From the NCBI GenBank assembly GCA_036925085.1, contig JAUPFP010000007.1, forward strand, positions 377,501-441,500: a stretch of 64,000 nt of DNA, written 5' to 3'. Positions 12,201 through 23,987 of the stretch are shown here, one piece after another; within the stretch, counting starts at the first letter, position 1; each line of letters opens with the position of its first letter. The position numbers and the translations under genes are program-made. The notes under the pieces were generated by a model. The model had not been told where the DNA came from. It worked only from the letters and a program-made list of their open reading frames with translations, and ran no database searches. The stretch comes from Brachycybe producta. Its lineage: Eukaryota > Arthropoda > Diplopoda > Playtdesmida > Andrognathidae.

Positions 12201-15200
12201 TTTGAGTTTGAAAATGACATAACTTTAAATTTTATTTCTAAAAAGTTTATTTTGAAAGATATCAAAATGAAAATACTTTTATGAGATTGGAGTTACCCTT
12301 CTAGTTTCTAAAATACTTTCTAGTTTCTCTTCAGATATTTTTTTGCTCTTCTGATAACTTGATAAGAGACAAACTATAATCATGAATCTAAAAATCAGCT
12401 GTTCCTAAATCATCTTAAATAACGTTTTTAAGTAATTCATCAATGAATTTCTTCTTTTTTTTTGTTAAATGTCACCACTTTTCAATTGTATGCAGCGCCA
12501 TCTGGCTAAGTGCAGGAACTCTAAAAATAGATCGAAACTTGTTTGTGATTTTTTAATCAGTTAAATCTCTAAATGGAAGTTGTTAAATTAAACTGTGATA
12601 AAGTAGGCCTAACAAGTATACATATTAAAAGCCTAATAATAATAATAGTCTTGTGCTGTGTTTACAGATCAGTATTCTCAACAGGAAGGACGTGATCTAG
12701 TAAAATGCCGACTATAAACACGGCATTATATTGTTTTTGTTGTGATGAAACAGGATTTCCTATATAAGTTTGTTTTTTTAAAAAAAAAGTATAAATAATA
12801 ATAATAAGACCGTCAACCTCAATTTGAAGTGTGAGGATCGCGACTCGGGTTTATTCTTAGAAACTTCGAAATGTCAACGGCATTCTTTACATTCGCCAAA
12901 TATTGAGAGGCCGCGCGCTATTTCTTTTTCAAATAAAACAACTAAATGAAATCTCTCAATAGGTGGCGCTCTTTAATTTTTTTTCTTACTTCACACGATG
13001 ATGGATAATCAAAAAACGAAATGGGCGACACCTGTTAGAAAGAAACCTCTTCCTTCCTTTTATTAGAAAAGAGGCAATTTTAAACCATTTAACACACCAC
13101 CAGCAACTTCCTAAGCAATTTATGTGATTTGCAACAATGTCTTTTTATGCTGCTTTTTCAAATAATAGTCCCCTTTGCTACAGGCTTTCAGAGCTGCTTG
13201 CAGAGTAATTATTCAAATTGAATGGGAATTTCAAAAGTTGACATGCAACATTATACACTAGCAACATTCAGCTGCACCAGAACACATTACGCAATTGTTA
13301 ATAGGTGTTTTATTGGTTAATTGGGGTTTTGACATTGCATTTCGCATGGTGCAATTGGACTTTTGCCCCTCTGCCACAAGCCTTCTGTGCTGCTTGCAGA
13401 GTCATTATTATTCAAATTCATTGCAACTTTCCTTACCAAACTTATAGAGTCATGTCCAGCTTTCTCTTTCTCTCTCTCGCCTGATTGGCTGGCTGGTTTC
13501 TAACGAGTTTCATGAAAATTTGCAAAATAATTACAATTTGAAGTTCAACTTCATGCAACAATCTATCAGAAGACCTGCTCTTCTTTCTTCATGTTGCATG
13601 TCATACATGAAGTTGCATGTCACATTTGTAAGTAATTAAATTGCATAATCAAAGTTTGAAAAAAAAGTTGCATGTGTTAAATAGGAATATTTTTTTTTTG
13701 TAAACTTAAAGAGATTGTGACATACCCTTTGAGATGTTTACAGGGTGCCATATTGTGTCCACTTTCCTCTTTTTCAATACAAACTTATATAAAAATCACT
13801 TGTGATATATTGTTCCATTTTTAGAGTTAAAAAAAAATCTCTATAAAAAAAAACCGGAAATTAGGATGTTGAGGAGGAGAGAAGGCGGAGTTATATGTCT
13901 CTCACAGACATACAGAAGGAAGTGATGTGAATTCGGCTAAAAAATGTTGTTGTTGTTGTCACAAAGCTAATAACAGTCGGAGTAACATATTTGAAGCTAA
14001 ATATGTGAGTGTCATTCAAGAGCACGAAAGATGAAAAGAAAAAAGGGGCTCGGAAATTCACGGAAGATGAAAATAAACACACCAAATAGATCCTATTTGA
14101 CGCGTCCAAAACACGTTCAAACTTTTTTTAAAAAAATAATAATAATAATAAAATAAAACCAAAGAAGAAGTTTCTTTTCAAAGTCGACAGAAAAGAAGAT
14201 TTTTTAAAAAAAAAAAGTTTTGTGAATCAGATTAAAAATGAAATAAAAAAATGTCAATTTGTTTTTAAGAAAGTGTGACTTAAATTGCTGAGTGACAACG
14301 ACTTAAAAAGAAAAGTATGATGATGATGTCATCATCATCATCATCATCATCATCGTCATCATCATGATTATTATTATTATTATAGGTGATGATGATGTGA
14401 TGATCACTACTACTTCTTCTTTGCCTAAATTTCAGTTCAAGACTGAAGTAAAAATAGATCAAGTTTTAGCCAAAAAGAGAAAAAGAAGACTTTGGCTTTT
14501 TTTTTAGAAAAAAAAAGAGAGACAGAAAGTAGGGTTTGTATCTAAATAGGGTTTTGCCACCACAAAAGTTAGGTTACAAACTGGGGTTTTCTTTTTATTT
14601 TGTCACCAAATTCACAATTGAATGAAAACGAAGATGAAAAAATATCCACCCCCAACTTCTATTCATATGAAAGGAGGGAGGGAGGGAGGGGAGGAGGAGA
14701 AACATCTCTCTGACCAATCAGGTGAAGACAATATGAAAAACAGAGATAAGACAACCAATAGCAACCCTACAAAAAAAAAGATTTAAAAGTGCCAAAAAGT
14801 GTTGTGAAAATTAAGTTTTGCATTTGTCTGTCCCTCCCCACTCCCCCCTTTTTTTCCTAAATTCCTTCATCAATTTAGGAATTAATCCTTCATAATAATT
14901 ACTGCAATGTGTATTTCTCCACAATAATAATAATGCATTGCAGTTATAATATGGGAATGAAACTCCTGTCAAAAGTTCCGACTTAAAAAAAAAGTCTAGT
15001 TTTAGTCTTAAAAGAATAAATTTGTGATTGTGTGACTTTGCCAAATTAGCTTTGTTTTTTATGTGAATGTGTGTAAAGGGGGTTGAGAGAGAAAAACATA
15101 TTTAAAATATTTACTATGACATTTTTTAAAATAATTACATGTTCAGTTTTAAAAAAACATGACAAGTTGTTTATACTTAAGTAAAATGGATTTGCTACAT

Positions 15201-17695
15201 TTACTACTTACTTACTTACTGGTGGTAGTGGTGGTGTACACACTTATTATTAATAATAATATTATTTTGAAGGAGGGAAAAATAGAATTCGGCTTCGCGC
15301 CAAATTACAAAATGTGAAAAAAGAGAAGAAAAATCCCTTCCACATTTGTTTTGTTTTTTTATAAAATCACTAAAAAAAAATGTCTATTTTCTTGTTTAGC
15401 AAGTTTCTATGAGGCGCCGTTTGGGTCATAATTAATATACTTTTATATATAAAAGTGTAATTATATATGTTTTTCAATTAAATCCCAAACATATCGATTT
15501 ATCCCAGGTAAAATGTATATCTCAAAAAATAATTTATATATCCCAAAAAAAAAATAAAAATCATCATCATCATCATTTCCTGTACCTTATCCCGCGAGCA
15601 GCAGGGTCGGCCTTGCTGGTTCTAACTCTCCACTCGTTTCGATTTTGCACCAAGCCCCCAGTGACCCCACATGCCACCATATCCCGTTTTACTACCACAT
15701 CCCAGGTTTGCGTGGGTCTTCCTCTACCCCGTTTTATTCCCAGGTCTAAGTTCATTGCCTGTCTCAGCAGCCCATCTTCTCCACTCCTGAGGACATGCCC
15801 AAACCACCGCAGCCTATTTTCCTGCATCTTTTCTACTATATTTGTTACCCCTACACTACCCCTAATAAAATCATTTCTGATCCTATCCCTTCTGGTCACC
15901 CCACTCATAAACCTTAGCATTCTCATCTCAGCTACCTGCATTCTATCCTCATGCACCTTCTTGATTGCCCAACATTCTGACCCATACAACATAGCTGGTC
16001 TGACTACTGTTCTATAAAACTTTCCCTTCAATTTTATAGGTAACTTCCTGTCACATAAAACCCCACTAGCCTGCCTCCACCTATGCCAACCTGCTTTTAT
16101 CCGGTTTGTGATGTCTAAGTCTAAGCTCCCATCATCTTGCAGCACAGATCCTAAATATTTGAAGTCATGCACCTGCTGCATTAAACTGTCCCCAAGTCTA
16201 ATCCCCTCATTCAACTGTTCTTTCCCATCCCACTGAAATTTCATGTACTCCGTTTTTGCCCTACTTATTTTCAACCCCTTTGATTCCAAGGCATTCCTAG
16301 TCTCCTCTAACCTTATCTCGAGTTCCAATTTGGATTCCCCAACTAAGACTATGTCATCTGCAAACAGCATACACCAGGGGACCTCCTGCCTCACCCCTGC
16401 CAGTAACTCATCCAGGACCAAAATAAATAGATATGGACTAAGTGCTGAGCCCTGGTGCACACCAATCCTAACACGAAAACTGTCAGAGAACCCCCAGGCA
16501 GTCTTAACGCTCGTCCGTGCATTCCTATACATGTCCCTCACCATATCTATATAACTCTCAGCCACCCCCTTCTTCTGTAAGACCTCCCACAATAACGTCC
16601 GTGGTACTCTGTCATAGGCTTTCTCTAGATCTATAAATACCATGTGTAACTCTTTCTTGGCAGCCCGAAACTTCTCAATAACTTGCCTTACGGCAAAAAT
16701 AGGGTGCATTGTGGATTTTCCTGGCATAAACCCAAACTGACTTCCCCCAATTGCAGTTTTACCCTGTAGTCGAGCTTCAATTACTCTCTCCCAAAGCTTC
16801 ATCGTATGACTCATCAATTTAATACCTCTATAGTTCCCACATTCCTGAACATCACCCTTCCCTTTGAAAATAGGCACTAACCAGCTGTCCCGCCATGCAC
16901 CTGGCATTCTATCCCCCATAGCCAATCTATTGAATAACTTTGTGAGCCAGGAAATGGCAACATTCCCCAAGACCTTCCACACCTCTACTGGTATCCCATC
17001 TGGCCCTAAAGCCTTCCCTAGCTTCATTTTTCGCAATGCCTGCACAATTTCCTCAGCCCTAACCTGCTCCACTTCTTCTCTATGATTATTTCTTCCAGTG
17101 AAAGGCTCCTGCTCTACCCCCTCATTCATAAGCTTACTAAAATATTCTCCCCACCTGTTCCGTACTGGCTCCCTACCCCACAATACTTTGCCCCCATTAT
17201 CCTTAACACTCACCACCTTTTCAATATCTCTGCCTTTATTCTCCCGAGCCCTAGCTATTCTATATACTGCCATTTCTCCTGCTCTGGTACCTAACTTGGC
17301 ATACATGTCCGCATATTTCTTATGCTTTGCTAAGGCTACCTGCTGTTTGGCCTCTATCTTGGCACGCTTGTATTCTATCTGGGCCTCCCTGCTTCCATCG
17401 TGCCACCAAGTCTTGAAAGCATCTTTCTTCCTTTTAACTGCCCTCTGTACCTCCTCATCCCACCACCAAGTTTCTCTGTCTAATCGAGACCCCCCTACTC
17501 GTACTGTCCCTAGTACCTCGTTTCCACAATCACGGATCTGTTGTGCTACCCTTGTCCACAGCTCTCCTGCAGTGCCATCCAAATCCCATGCTATCTTACC
17601 TGCCATTTTCTTAAACTCTTCCGCCTTGTCTGGTAATGCCCACCACCTAATTGCTGTCTCTCCTCTATGTCTGACCACCTGTTTTCCACCCCTAG

Positions 17696-17773
<78 letters not shown>

Positions 17774-20173
17774 TAAATATAAATATAAATATAAATAAAG
17801 TATATTAATTATGAAACAAACGGCGCCTCATAAGTTTCTTTGCCAAAATTCACAAATATTCTCTAAAAAAAACTTTTGATTCAATTGGCATTTACAGCGA
17901 AAAAATATTCTTAAAGGTGTTTGCAGTTGATGGCGACACTTACTGATACGGTTTGCGGCGATCCACTATGTCTTACGTATGTCATTAAGATGTTGAAATT
18001 AAAATTCAATTAAAAATTGCAAAAATGAGCACCCCCCCCCCATATTAATATGCAAATAAGTGTTAAATACGAAACAGAATAATTAATATTTAAATGATAA
18101 AAACAATAACAAAATTATGCAAAATCAAAACTATTCCATTATAAAAACCCTGTTTATAAGTGAAATTTTGTGACTTTATGCAATTTGTGCATTTTTATTT
18201 TTGGTTAATTTCCAAAAATTTGCATACCTTTTGAAAATTTGCATAAAATCACATAGTTTCACTTATTTTTTTAAAAAAAAAATCTTTGATATGTATCTTA
18301 AAATTATTGAATTTTCTATTATTGCATCTTAACAATTATAATTATTAATTATTTGAGACATTTAATTAATTGTGCATTTGTTCCTATGCATTCAAACGCA
18401 CCTCTTTCTAAAAACAATTTCTGAACTTTTTTATTTTTTACTGTCATTATTTCTATTCAGTCTTTTGGCCTTAGTTATGACTTTTTTTGTGACAGTCCTC
18501 CTCCACTCCATCCTCACGAAGAGAGAACGTTTATTTCAACACTTGTTACAATATTGAAATCGTCTCCAAATCCAAAAATAAGACCCATGTGATGAATTAG
18601 TTTTCCACACATTTTAAACGCATTTTTTTTTAACTTCTTTTAAATTAATAATAATAATAGTAATAATTTCACTCACCTCCAAACATGAGGACTGAACCCT
18701 GGACATTTGTCTCTACATGACAGACACGGTTGACCTTCGTCCACTTCCTGAACTAAAACGCTCTAAACAACAAATTACAAAAAAAAAACACATTTATGTT
18801 AATATCTTATCAATTTTAGACATTTAATTACAAATTTTAATTACAAATGTTAAAGTGTGTTCACTCTTTCAGGTGTAAAATGGAGAGACACACTTGAATG
18901 TGTTTTTTATAAACTAGAAAGAGTTATCTCAATCACTTAAGAGGGTATTTCATTTTGATATTTTTTTTTAAAAAAAAGACAAAAATATTTTTAAAATGAC
19001 GATATTTTCTAAATATTTATGTTTATATAAAAAGTTTATATTTTAAGAAAAATATCAACATGAAAATACTCTCGTAAGTGATTGAGATAAACCCTTTCTA
19101 GTTTATAAAACACACTCCTTTTTGCACCTGAAAGACAGAATAATCAACGTTTTTTAAAAACCACCGTTAGGACAAGGCGAGCGAGGCACAACCGCCTTGG
19201 GTCCCGCACGCGCTTTCAGGAGCCCCATTTTTTTTTTCCAGTCCCCGCTCATTGCTTGCTGCCTCGGGTCTCGCATACTATAGGGCCGGCCCTGATAAAT
19301 AACCATCTTAATCGAATAATTATTTGATGTCTTTCTACTAAAATGTGCTTATGATTAGTTGTAGTGAGGATTCGGAGTGCGGGGGTACGGAAAAGGGAGG
19401 GGTTGACACCGTGATGTGAAGAGAGAAAAGCAAAAAAAAAAAAAAAAAGGGCGGGACGACGGAGGGAAGACATTATTTGATCTTTAAAAGAACAACGAAA
19501 ATATGAAGAAAAAAAATAAGGGATAATAATAATAGTAATATATTAATAATAAGAAGAAGAAGAATGGTAGGAATGAGCAGCAAGCGCCGCCGCCGCCACA
19601 CCTGCGGTTCACCGATAAACATCCCGTGAGAGAGAGAAATTTTCCATTCTCGTATATTAAAAGTGAAGAGAAATAAATCTCTCTCTCTCTCTTTCTGTGT
19701 CTCTCTCTTTCTGTGTCTCTCTCTTTCTCTATCTCTCTTTTTCTGTATGTGTCTCTCTCTCTCTCTCTTTTTCTGTATGTGTCTCTCTCTCTCTCTCTTT
19801 TTCTGTCTCTCTCTCTCTTTTTCTGTATGTGTCTCTCTCTCTTTTTCTGTCTCTCTCTCTCTCTTTCTGTATGTGTGTGTCTCTCTCTCTCTCTTTTTCT
19901 GTCTCTCTCTCTCTCTCTTTCTGTCTCTCTCTCTCTCTTTCTGTCTCTCTCTCTTTCTGTGTCTCTCTCTTTCTCTATCTCTCTTTTTCTGTATGTGTCT
20001 CTCTCTCTCTCTCTTTTTCTGTATGTGTCTCTCTCTCTCTCTCTTTTTCTGTATGTGTCTCTCTCTCTTTTTCTGTCTCTCTCTCTCTTTTTCTGTATGT
20101 GTCTCTCTCTCTTTTTCTGTCTCTCTCTCTCTCTTTCTGTATGTGTGTGTCTCTCTCTCTCTCTCTTTTTCTG

Positions 20174-20207
<34 letters not shown>

Positions 20208-21546
20208 TCTTTCTGTATGTGTGTCTCTCTTTCTCTCTCTCTCTCTCTTTCTGTATGTGTGTCTCTCTTTCTCTCTCTCTCTCTCTTTCTGTATGTGTGT
20301 CTCTCATTCATTCTTTTCGTGTGTCTATGTGTTGACACCATTATTAAAATCCCATGTCTATTTGGTAGGCCTACTATATGATAGTGATGCTAGTGAGCCT
20401 CCTCTTCCCCTCAAATATGTACAACCCTCCCCACCCCCCTCCGTCCCCCTATCCTATCCTATTTTAATGGTTCATTAGTGTTAACATTTTCTAAAACACG
20501 AAACGGGACAATATTTTCAAGAATGACGAGAAGATGAACCTCCCCCCGAAATTCCTTTATTGTGTTTGGAGACGATACAAAATTTCAAAATGTCAAACAA
20601 AAATAATAATAACAAAAATATAGCTATACTGATATTATTAATAAAAACGTATTTTTTGGCTTCGAGCCGAAACATTAAAAAATATGCCAAAAGAAGGTGA
20701 AATTTAGGTGAAAATTCCGCCCCCCCCCCCCTCCCTCCCCCAACTTTTTATTGTAGATTTTAATGTTGAGGGTGCATCAAGTTAGCACTGATTGCCTACC
20801 TTCAGGAGACACTTATGAAGTTCCCCCTTTCCTGTGGTGTCCCATATTGCATCAATGATGTCACTTTACTAATTAAAAGGGACTGTTTAGAGGCTAGAGT
20901 TCTTCCAAGAGTTTTATTTTCTAAAACAGTATTTTTGATCGAATCGGGTATTAATTTGGTTTCCATTAAGAATATCTGATTATTCTGTTTTTTCAGGATG
21001 AAAAATTAAAAGAAACTAGAAAAGTGTTTTAAAAAATAGAAAAGGTAATCACTTAAAGAGTATTTTCATTTTTATAGAAAAAACTATAAAATATTATCTC
21101 TGCTTATAAAGTTGGATCATTTTCTGAAGCTGACATAAAAAAGGTTTATTTTGAAAGATAACAACATGAAAAAGACCTCCCCCCCCCCCTTAAGCGATTC
21201 AGAGAGCTACCCTTCTAGTTTTTTTTTAAAGAACACTTTCTAGTTTCTCTTAACGATGCAGCTGAAGGAGAGAATAACCTTTGTTCAAGAGGCGTGTTTA
21301 CACATTAAAACCACCTTAATTGCAAACTAAACCAGATTTTTTTTAAAAAAAATAATAAAACCCTATTTACTTGTTTCCCTAAAAATGTTTATTAATTTTC
21401 AATTATAAACGTTTTTAATCTTTCCATAAAAGTTCACTTTCCACTATTAAACCGAATGATGCATTTTTAAGAGAGAGAGAGTGTGCTTCAGTTGAGGAGG
21501 ATTAAGGTGAAAGTGATAAAATGGGTTCAGTTCCCTGAAACTCTCC

Positions 21547-21620
<74 letters not shown>

Positions 21621-23551
21621 TGCACATTTATAATGTGTATGATGATATGATGTAAAATATTGACAGCCATTAACAAAGACAAATTTGGGTAGAAGAAATA
21701 AGTCAATATTTGTATAGAAATTAAGTGGTGAGGCTAAAACATGGTTGAAAGGGGGGAGGAGGGTTCATTGGATACAACAATGTCACCCACCCCCACCACC
21801 ACCACCACGCTATGGGCAATGTAGACATGTATATACAAGGTGTGTCACATTAATTAAGTTTACATTCACTGTCGTCACAATTAGATTAGTGTGACGTCAT
21901 ACGAGTATAAACAAAGTTTTGGCTTTATTATCATAGAAGTTACTTAGAAAAGTAGAAAGTGTCAGACATGTAAAGTGAACCCCACCCCTCGCCACCCCTT
22001 AATTATGAGGAGGAGGAGGAGGAGGATCGAATGAATGCATCAGTGAATACATACTAGAAAAATATATACATTCTATATGAATTATGCATTTTAATTGGAA
22101 ATTGTCCTTGAAAATAAAATAAAAAACTATAAACCCTTCTTGACCATGACTAATATATATATTTATATTTGAATGCCTGTCAAGCAAAGAAGAAGTTCGT
22201 TTTTCACCTCATTTCCGGTTGCGAAACAGGAAATATGACACACACAGCACACATAACAGGGGTTGTTGTGGTTTTGTTTTAATTTTTTTTCAAAATAAAA
22301 CCAAATTTATTAATCAGTGTAAATTAAAATTCAATGTTTGAACACTGGGTTTATTTTTTAAATGAAAATTAGAGAAGAAACGTAATTGATGAAGTTGCGT
22401 ATCAGTGATTAATGAATGCAAATTACTCTCTTAATTTAAGAAGACCCTGCGAATTAAACGACTTTTAGGGGGGTGGGAGAGGGGAGGGGCCAATTGATGA
22501 CCAATTTCCATCCTCTCACGAGTCCCGACAACAACCGACCAAATTAATCAATTGGTATAAAGGTTTTAATTAAGAGGGTTTAGTGTGAAACTAAATTACA
22601 GTAACAACAACAAAAAAATCATCGTAAAAGTTACGTTCACAGAGTGCCATAAATGGAGTGAAATATTGGCTGTAAATTTTTCACAATTTCTTGCAAAAAA
22701 CCAAACGAAATATTCAACGTTTTTTTTTTTCTGAAAGGCGGCACCGCAAGTGTTGCAAGAAAACTACATTAGTAAATTGCAATTTATTAATTATTCAAGA
22801 ACTAAATTGCTGCAATGTGATCTCAGTTTTAAGGTCTTAATTATAATTAAACTAATCAAAAGTGATGTTTTTTTTAGCTAAATTCAAAGATTTAATAGAA
22901 AGAAACTGTAAAACAGTTTATTAAAATTCCATGACGAAGATATTTCAAAATAAACATTTTAGGAAAGTTTGAAAAACACGTTTTTTTAACTAAATAAAAA
23001 CAGGTTGATAAAAAAAACGTTCATTTTAAAAGATATCATCATCATCATCATTATGAGAGAGACCTTTTCACACGAACCACTTTCGGTAGTCGATTTCGAC
23101 TGCAAAATGTAGTCGTTTTTTGTTGTAGTTCAAACTCAATGACAGTAGGACCACTTTTCCAACCACCGTAGTCGGTGACAAGCTGACTACATTTTGTAGT
23201 CGAACTCGACGACTACCGAAAGTGGTTTGTGTGAAAAAGCTCCCAATCTAACCCTTCTAGTATCTTAAAACATGCATAAATTATAAATGAAAAAAAAACC
23301 ACAATTAATTAATTAAGAAATTACCAATACGTCATCATATCAGTAACAGGATGTTGTCCCATAATATTAAAATGTGTGAGGTCAGGGTATGGTCCATGGG
23401 CGGCCCACTGACGTTGTAATTTGGCACTTGAAGCAGGAGTAGCAGCAACAGCAGATGAACCGGAACGCGACCGAACACTGGCCCATTGTTGTTTCTGATT
23501 GTCATCAGATTTATTGTTGTTATTATTATTAAGAGATCTAAACAGTGCCAT
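4065..23551 (-). CDS. Lmpt: Limpet-like PET/LIM-domain protein, partial (five exons)
   Basis: Five minus-strand exons join in phase: 23551-23325, 18760-18677, 7400-7220, 6210-5977 and 4280-4065. In order they encode a variable Asn/Ser-rich N-terminus, a Cys-rich segment ([11 protein letters not shown], then [19 protein letters not shown]), a PET domain ([15 protein letters not shown] ... [13 protein letters not shown]) and a complete first LIM domain. The Cys-rich, PET, LIM order is that of testin and Limpet. The LIM1 wording ELLVDLTYC...ERHYAE...[10 protein letters not shown] is closest to what I know of Drosophila Limpet. In that family the protein carries several more LIM domains and associates with actin and muscle structures. 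Here the LIM1 exon ends at a donor (gtaagg at 4064) and the later LIM exons must lie left of the window. Introns are up to 11 kb and full of repeats. Testin is the main alternative name. The role in this species is inferred from family only. Confidence 0.8.
4281..5976. other. Lmpt intron between LIM1 and PET exons
   Basis: One foldback copy (5218-5510), a G run near 4660, CTCF-like sites at 4734 and 5069, and a CCA tract next to the PET exon. Otherwise A+T-rich unique-looking sequence. Confidence 0.6.
5218..5510. repeat. Foldback family 'tctagtttctaaaac' (about twelve copies)
   Basis: The full form is about 250-330 bp with arms 'gaaactagaagggta.ctcaatcac...catgttgatatctttca' and the inverse 'tgaaagatatcaacatgaaaatac...gattgagctacccttctagtttc', plus outer 'caggtgcaaaa'/'cacctgaaagacagaataatc'. 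Copies at about 5218-5510, 7610-7715, 12085-12345, 18875-19165, 20985-21315, 22895-23275 (interrupted), 28785-29640 (expanded), 35570-35740, 47065-47240, 52560-52760, 54095-54330 and 55315-55560. No transposase and no clear target duplication was found. Confidence 0.7.
5977..6210 (-). CDS. Lmpt: Lmpt exon: PET domain
   Basis: The exon is 234 nt (78 codons), phase 0 at both ends; the acceptor ends in gaaag and the donor is gtgggt. It starts IDEYFNQLP and holds the PET core [22 protein letters not shown] and [13 protein letters not shown]. It ends in HILYTT and joins directly to the LIM1 exon, the PET-to-LIM spacing expected for testin/Limpet proteins. The CCA-repeat just downstream on the plus strand lies in the intron. 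Confidence 0.88.
6742..6771. repeat. (GA)n microsatellite
   Basis: 30 bp of pure GA. Confidence 0.93.
6933..6974. repeat. (TA)n microsatellite
   Basis: 42 bp of AT/TA. Confidence 0.93.
7220..7400 (-). CDS. Lmpt: Lmpt exon: CKCP cysteine-rich segment
   Basis: The exon is 181 nt. Acceptor aaaacag is followed by one base completing a split Arg codon, then [20 protein letters not shown] and, near the end, [12 protein letters not shown]. The donor is gtaaaa. The second half of the paired-cysteine region and the VPPGL motif are hallmarks of the testin/Limpet N-terminal region just before PET. Confidence 0.85.
8126..8790 (+). pseudogene. Degenerate reverse-transcriptase fragment of a non-LTR retrotransposon (Jockey/CR1-like)
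   Basis: The first frame reads [17 protein letters not shown] ... [27 protein letters not shown], i.e. RT motifs 1-2 (SSGPDxI, FKxGD, NxRPISL). After a stop at 8401 it continues in frame with [17 protein letters not shown] and [20 protein letters not shown] (catalytic motif A), then breaks again near 8622. The FxDD motif is not recoverable. The fragment ends in the 'ctgccacatggc...gcaggtgtat' segment and a TTGAA-rich tail, the same tail found alone at many other sites here. Clade placement is from RT wording only. Confidence 0.8.
9185..9235. repeat. (TC)n microsatellite
   Basis: About 51 bp of pure TC; the longest pure dinucleotide tract besides the TA tracts. Confidence 0.95.
14330..14366. 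repeat. (ATC)n microsatellite
   Basis: About 12 ATC units with one GTC. Confidence 0.9.
15573..17698 (-). mobile_element. RTE-type LINE, 5'-truncated, intact reverse-transcriptase ORF
   Basis: An uninterrupted minus-strand frame of about 700 codons has no ATG start; it runs back into a TA tract at 17700. From N to C it shows the endonuclease-RT linker ([17 protein letters not shown]), RT motifs [54 protein letters not shown] and the catalytic FADDIVL, then the C-terminal region [27 protein letters not shown] and [10 protein letters not shown] typical of RTE/BovB elements. The apurinic endonuclease is missing. The 3' end runs straight into an (ATG)n tail, as in RTE elements. The absence of stops suggests recent insertion. 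It lies inside the DNA transposon at 15409-17831. Confidence 0.88.
17701..17800. repeat. (TA)n then (AAATAT)n microsatellite
   Basis: About 70 bp of pure TA, then four or five AAATAT units, next to the 5' break of the LINE. Confidence 0.95.
18677..18760 (-). CDS. Lmpt: Lmpt exon: first cysteine cluster
   Basis: This short 84-nt exon encodes [19 protein letters not shown] followed by PGFSPHVW. The acceptor is gtttagag just before 18760; the tag-ag choice was settled by phase, since the other frame makes a stop with the preceding exon. The donor is gtgagt. The ends (phase 2 in, phase 2 out) match both neighbouring exons. Confidence 0.82.
18875..19165. repeat. Foldback family 'tctagtttctaaaac', well-preserved copy
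   Basis: Both arms are complete, from tttcaggtgtaaaatg to cacctgaaagacagaataat; this is the best copy from which to define the family ends. Confidence 0.6.
19675..20310. repeat. CT-rich compound tandem array with higher-order repeat
   Basis: Polypyrimidine tract of ctctct blocks separated by tttttctgtatgtgt or tttctgtgt. A block near 19700-19830 recurs about 246 bp later (atctctctttttctgtatgt at 19731 and 19977). Open frames on both strands are by-products. Confidence 0.92.
21541..21615. repeat. (TC)n microsatellite
   Basis: 75 bp of TC with three interruptions. Confidence 0.93.
23064..23240. mobile_element. Foldback repeat, same family, copy 2, nested
   Basis: Near-perfect terminal inverted repeat of about 28 bp (ttttcacacgaaccactttc / gaaagtggtttgtgtgaaaa). 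It interrupts a copy of the 'tctagtttctaaaac' foldback family (left half ends about 23063, right half resumes about 23241), so it inserted later. Confidence 0.6.
23325..23551 (-). CDS. Lmpt: Lmpt exon with candidate start codon
   Basis: This open segment starts at ATG 23551-23549 ([11 protein letters not shown]...), has a run of six Asn, an Ala/Ser-rich stretch and ends [12 protein letters not shown] at donor gtaatt. An in-frame TAG sits immediately before the ATG, so either translation starts here or the 'tag' is the 3' splice site of an upstream coding exon. The segment itself is low-complexity and not diagnostic; it is assigned to the gene because phase and distance fit. Confidence 0.6.
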
Positions 23552-23987
23552 CTATGGACCGACCACCTTCTTCAACGGATAATTTCGATATCTAACCGAT
23601 ATTACAGAATATTCTGATTTCTAATCAGAAGAAATGAGTAAAATCATAATGACTATGAGAGAGAGACACTCACTCACTCACTCACTCACTGACCACCACT
23701 TTAAGACCCTTCAGTCTTCCTATAATAATAAGGAGGAGGTCCAATCAAGTCCGTTTGCCAGTCAGTACCAGTCGGTGTTCACTTGTGAAATGAACTTTAT
23801 AAAAAAATCCATAGAGAAACTAGGGATTTATTCAGAAAGAACAACAAGAACCAACGGTGCAGAACGATGAGAACCAAACCCACTTTTGAATTCAGCCCCC
23901 TTTTTTTTCTTATTATTTATCTCCTTCCTCCTCAGGTTTATAACTTTCAACCTGTGATCCTTATGATGATTATAACTTCAATGGTCA

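Larger units (their letters stand above)
15409..17831. mobile_element. DNA transposon with 36-bp inverted ends and 8-bp target duplication, carrying the LINE
   Basis: Left end 15409-15444 (ATGAGGCGCCGTTTGGGTCA...) and right end 17831-17796 read inward are inverted copies with about three mismatches. Each is flanked directly outside by AAGTTTCT (15401-15408 and 17832-17839), an 8-bp target-site duplication. Nearly all the interior is the RTE LINE plus a 70-bp TA tract and about 130 bp of A+T-rich sequence. No transposase is visible. The 8-bp duplication fits the hAT and related superfamilies; the terminal sequence alone does not fix which. Confidence 0.75.
7401..18676. other. Lmpt 11.3-kb intron
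   Basis: Holds the RT pseudogene (8126), LINE tails (11733, 13163, 13350), foldback copies (7610, 12085), the LINE-in-transposon (15409-17831) and many microsatellites. Around the RT pseudogene, aggtagctcaact at about 7993 and its inverse at 8880 may be ends of an older host element. No other gene seen. Confidence 0.6.
18761..23324. other. Lmpt intron 1
   Basis: Foldback copies (18875, 20985, 22895 with nested insert), the CT-rich array (19675-20310) and TC tract (21541). Remaining sequence shows no exon signals I trust. Confidence 0.6.

Noticed and set aside
15613..17808. Plus-strand open frames opposite the LINE
   Set aside because: Shadows of the minus-strand reverse-transcriptase frame.
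19484..20478. Several Arg/Glu- or Leu/Ser-rich open frames over the CT array
   Set aside because: Products of low-complexity CT/GA sequence, open in most frames on both strands.
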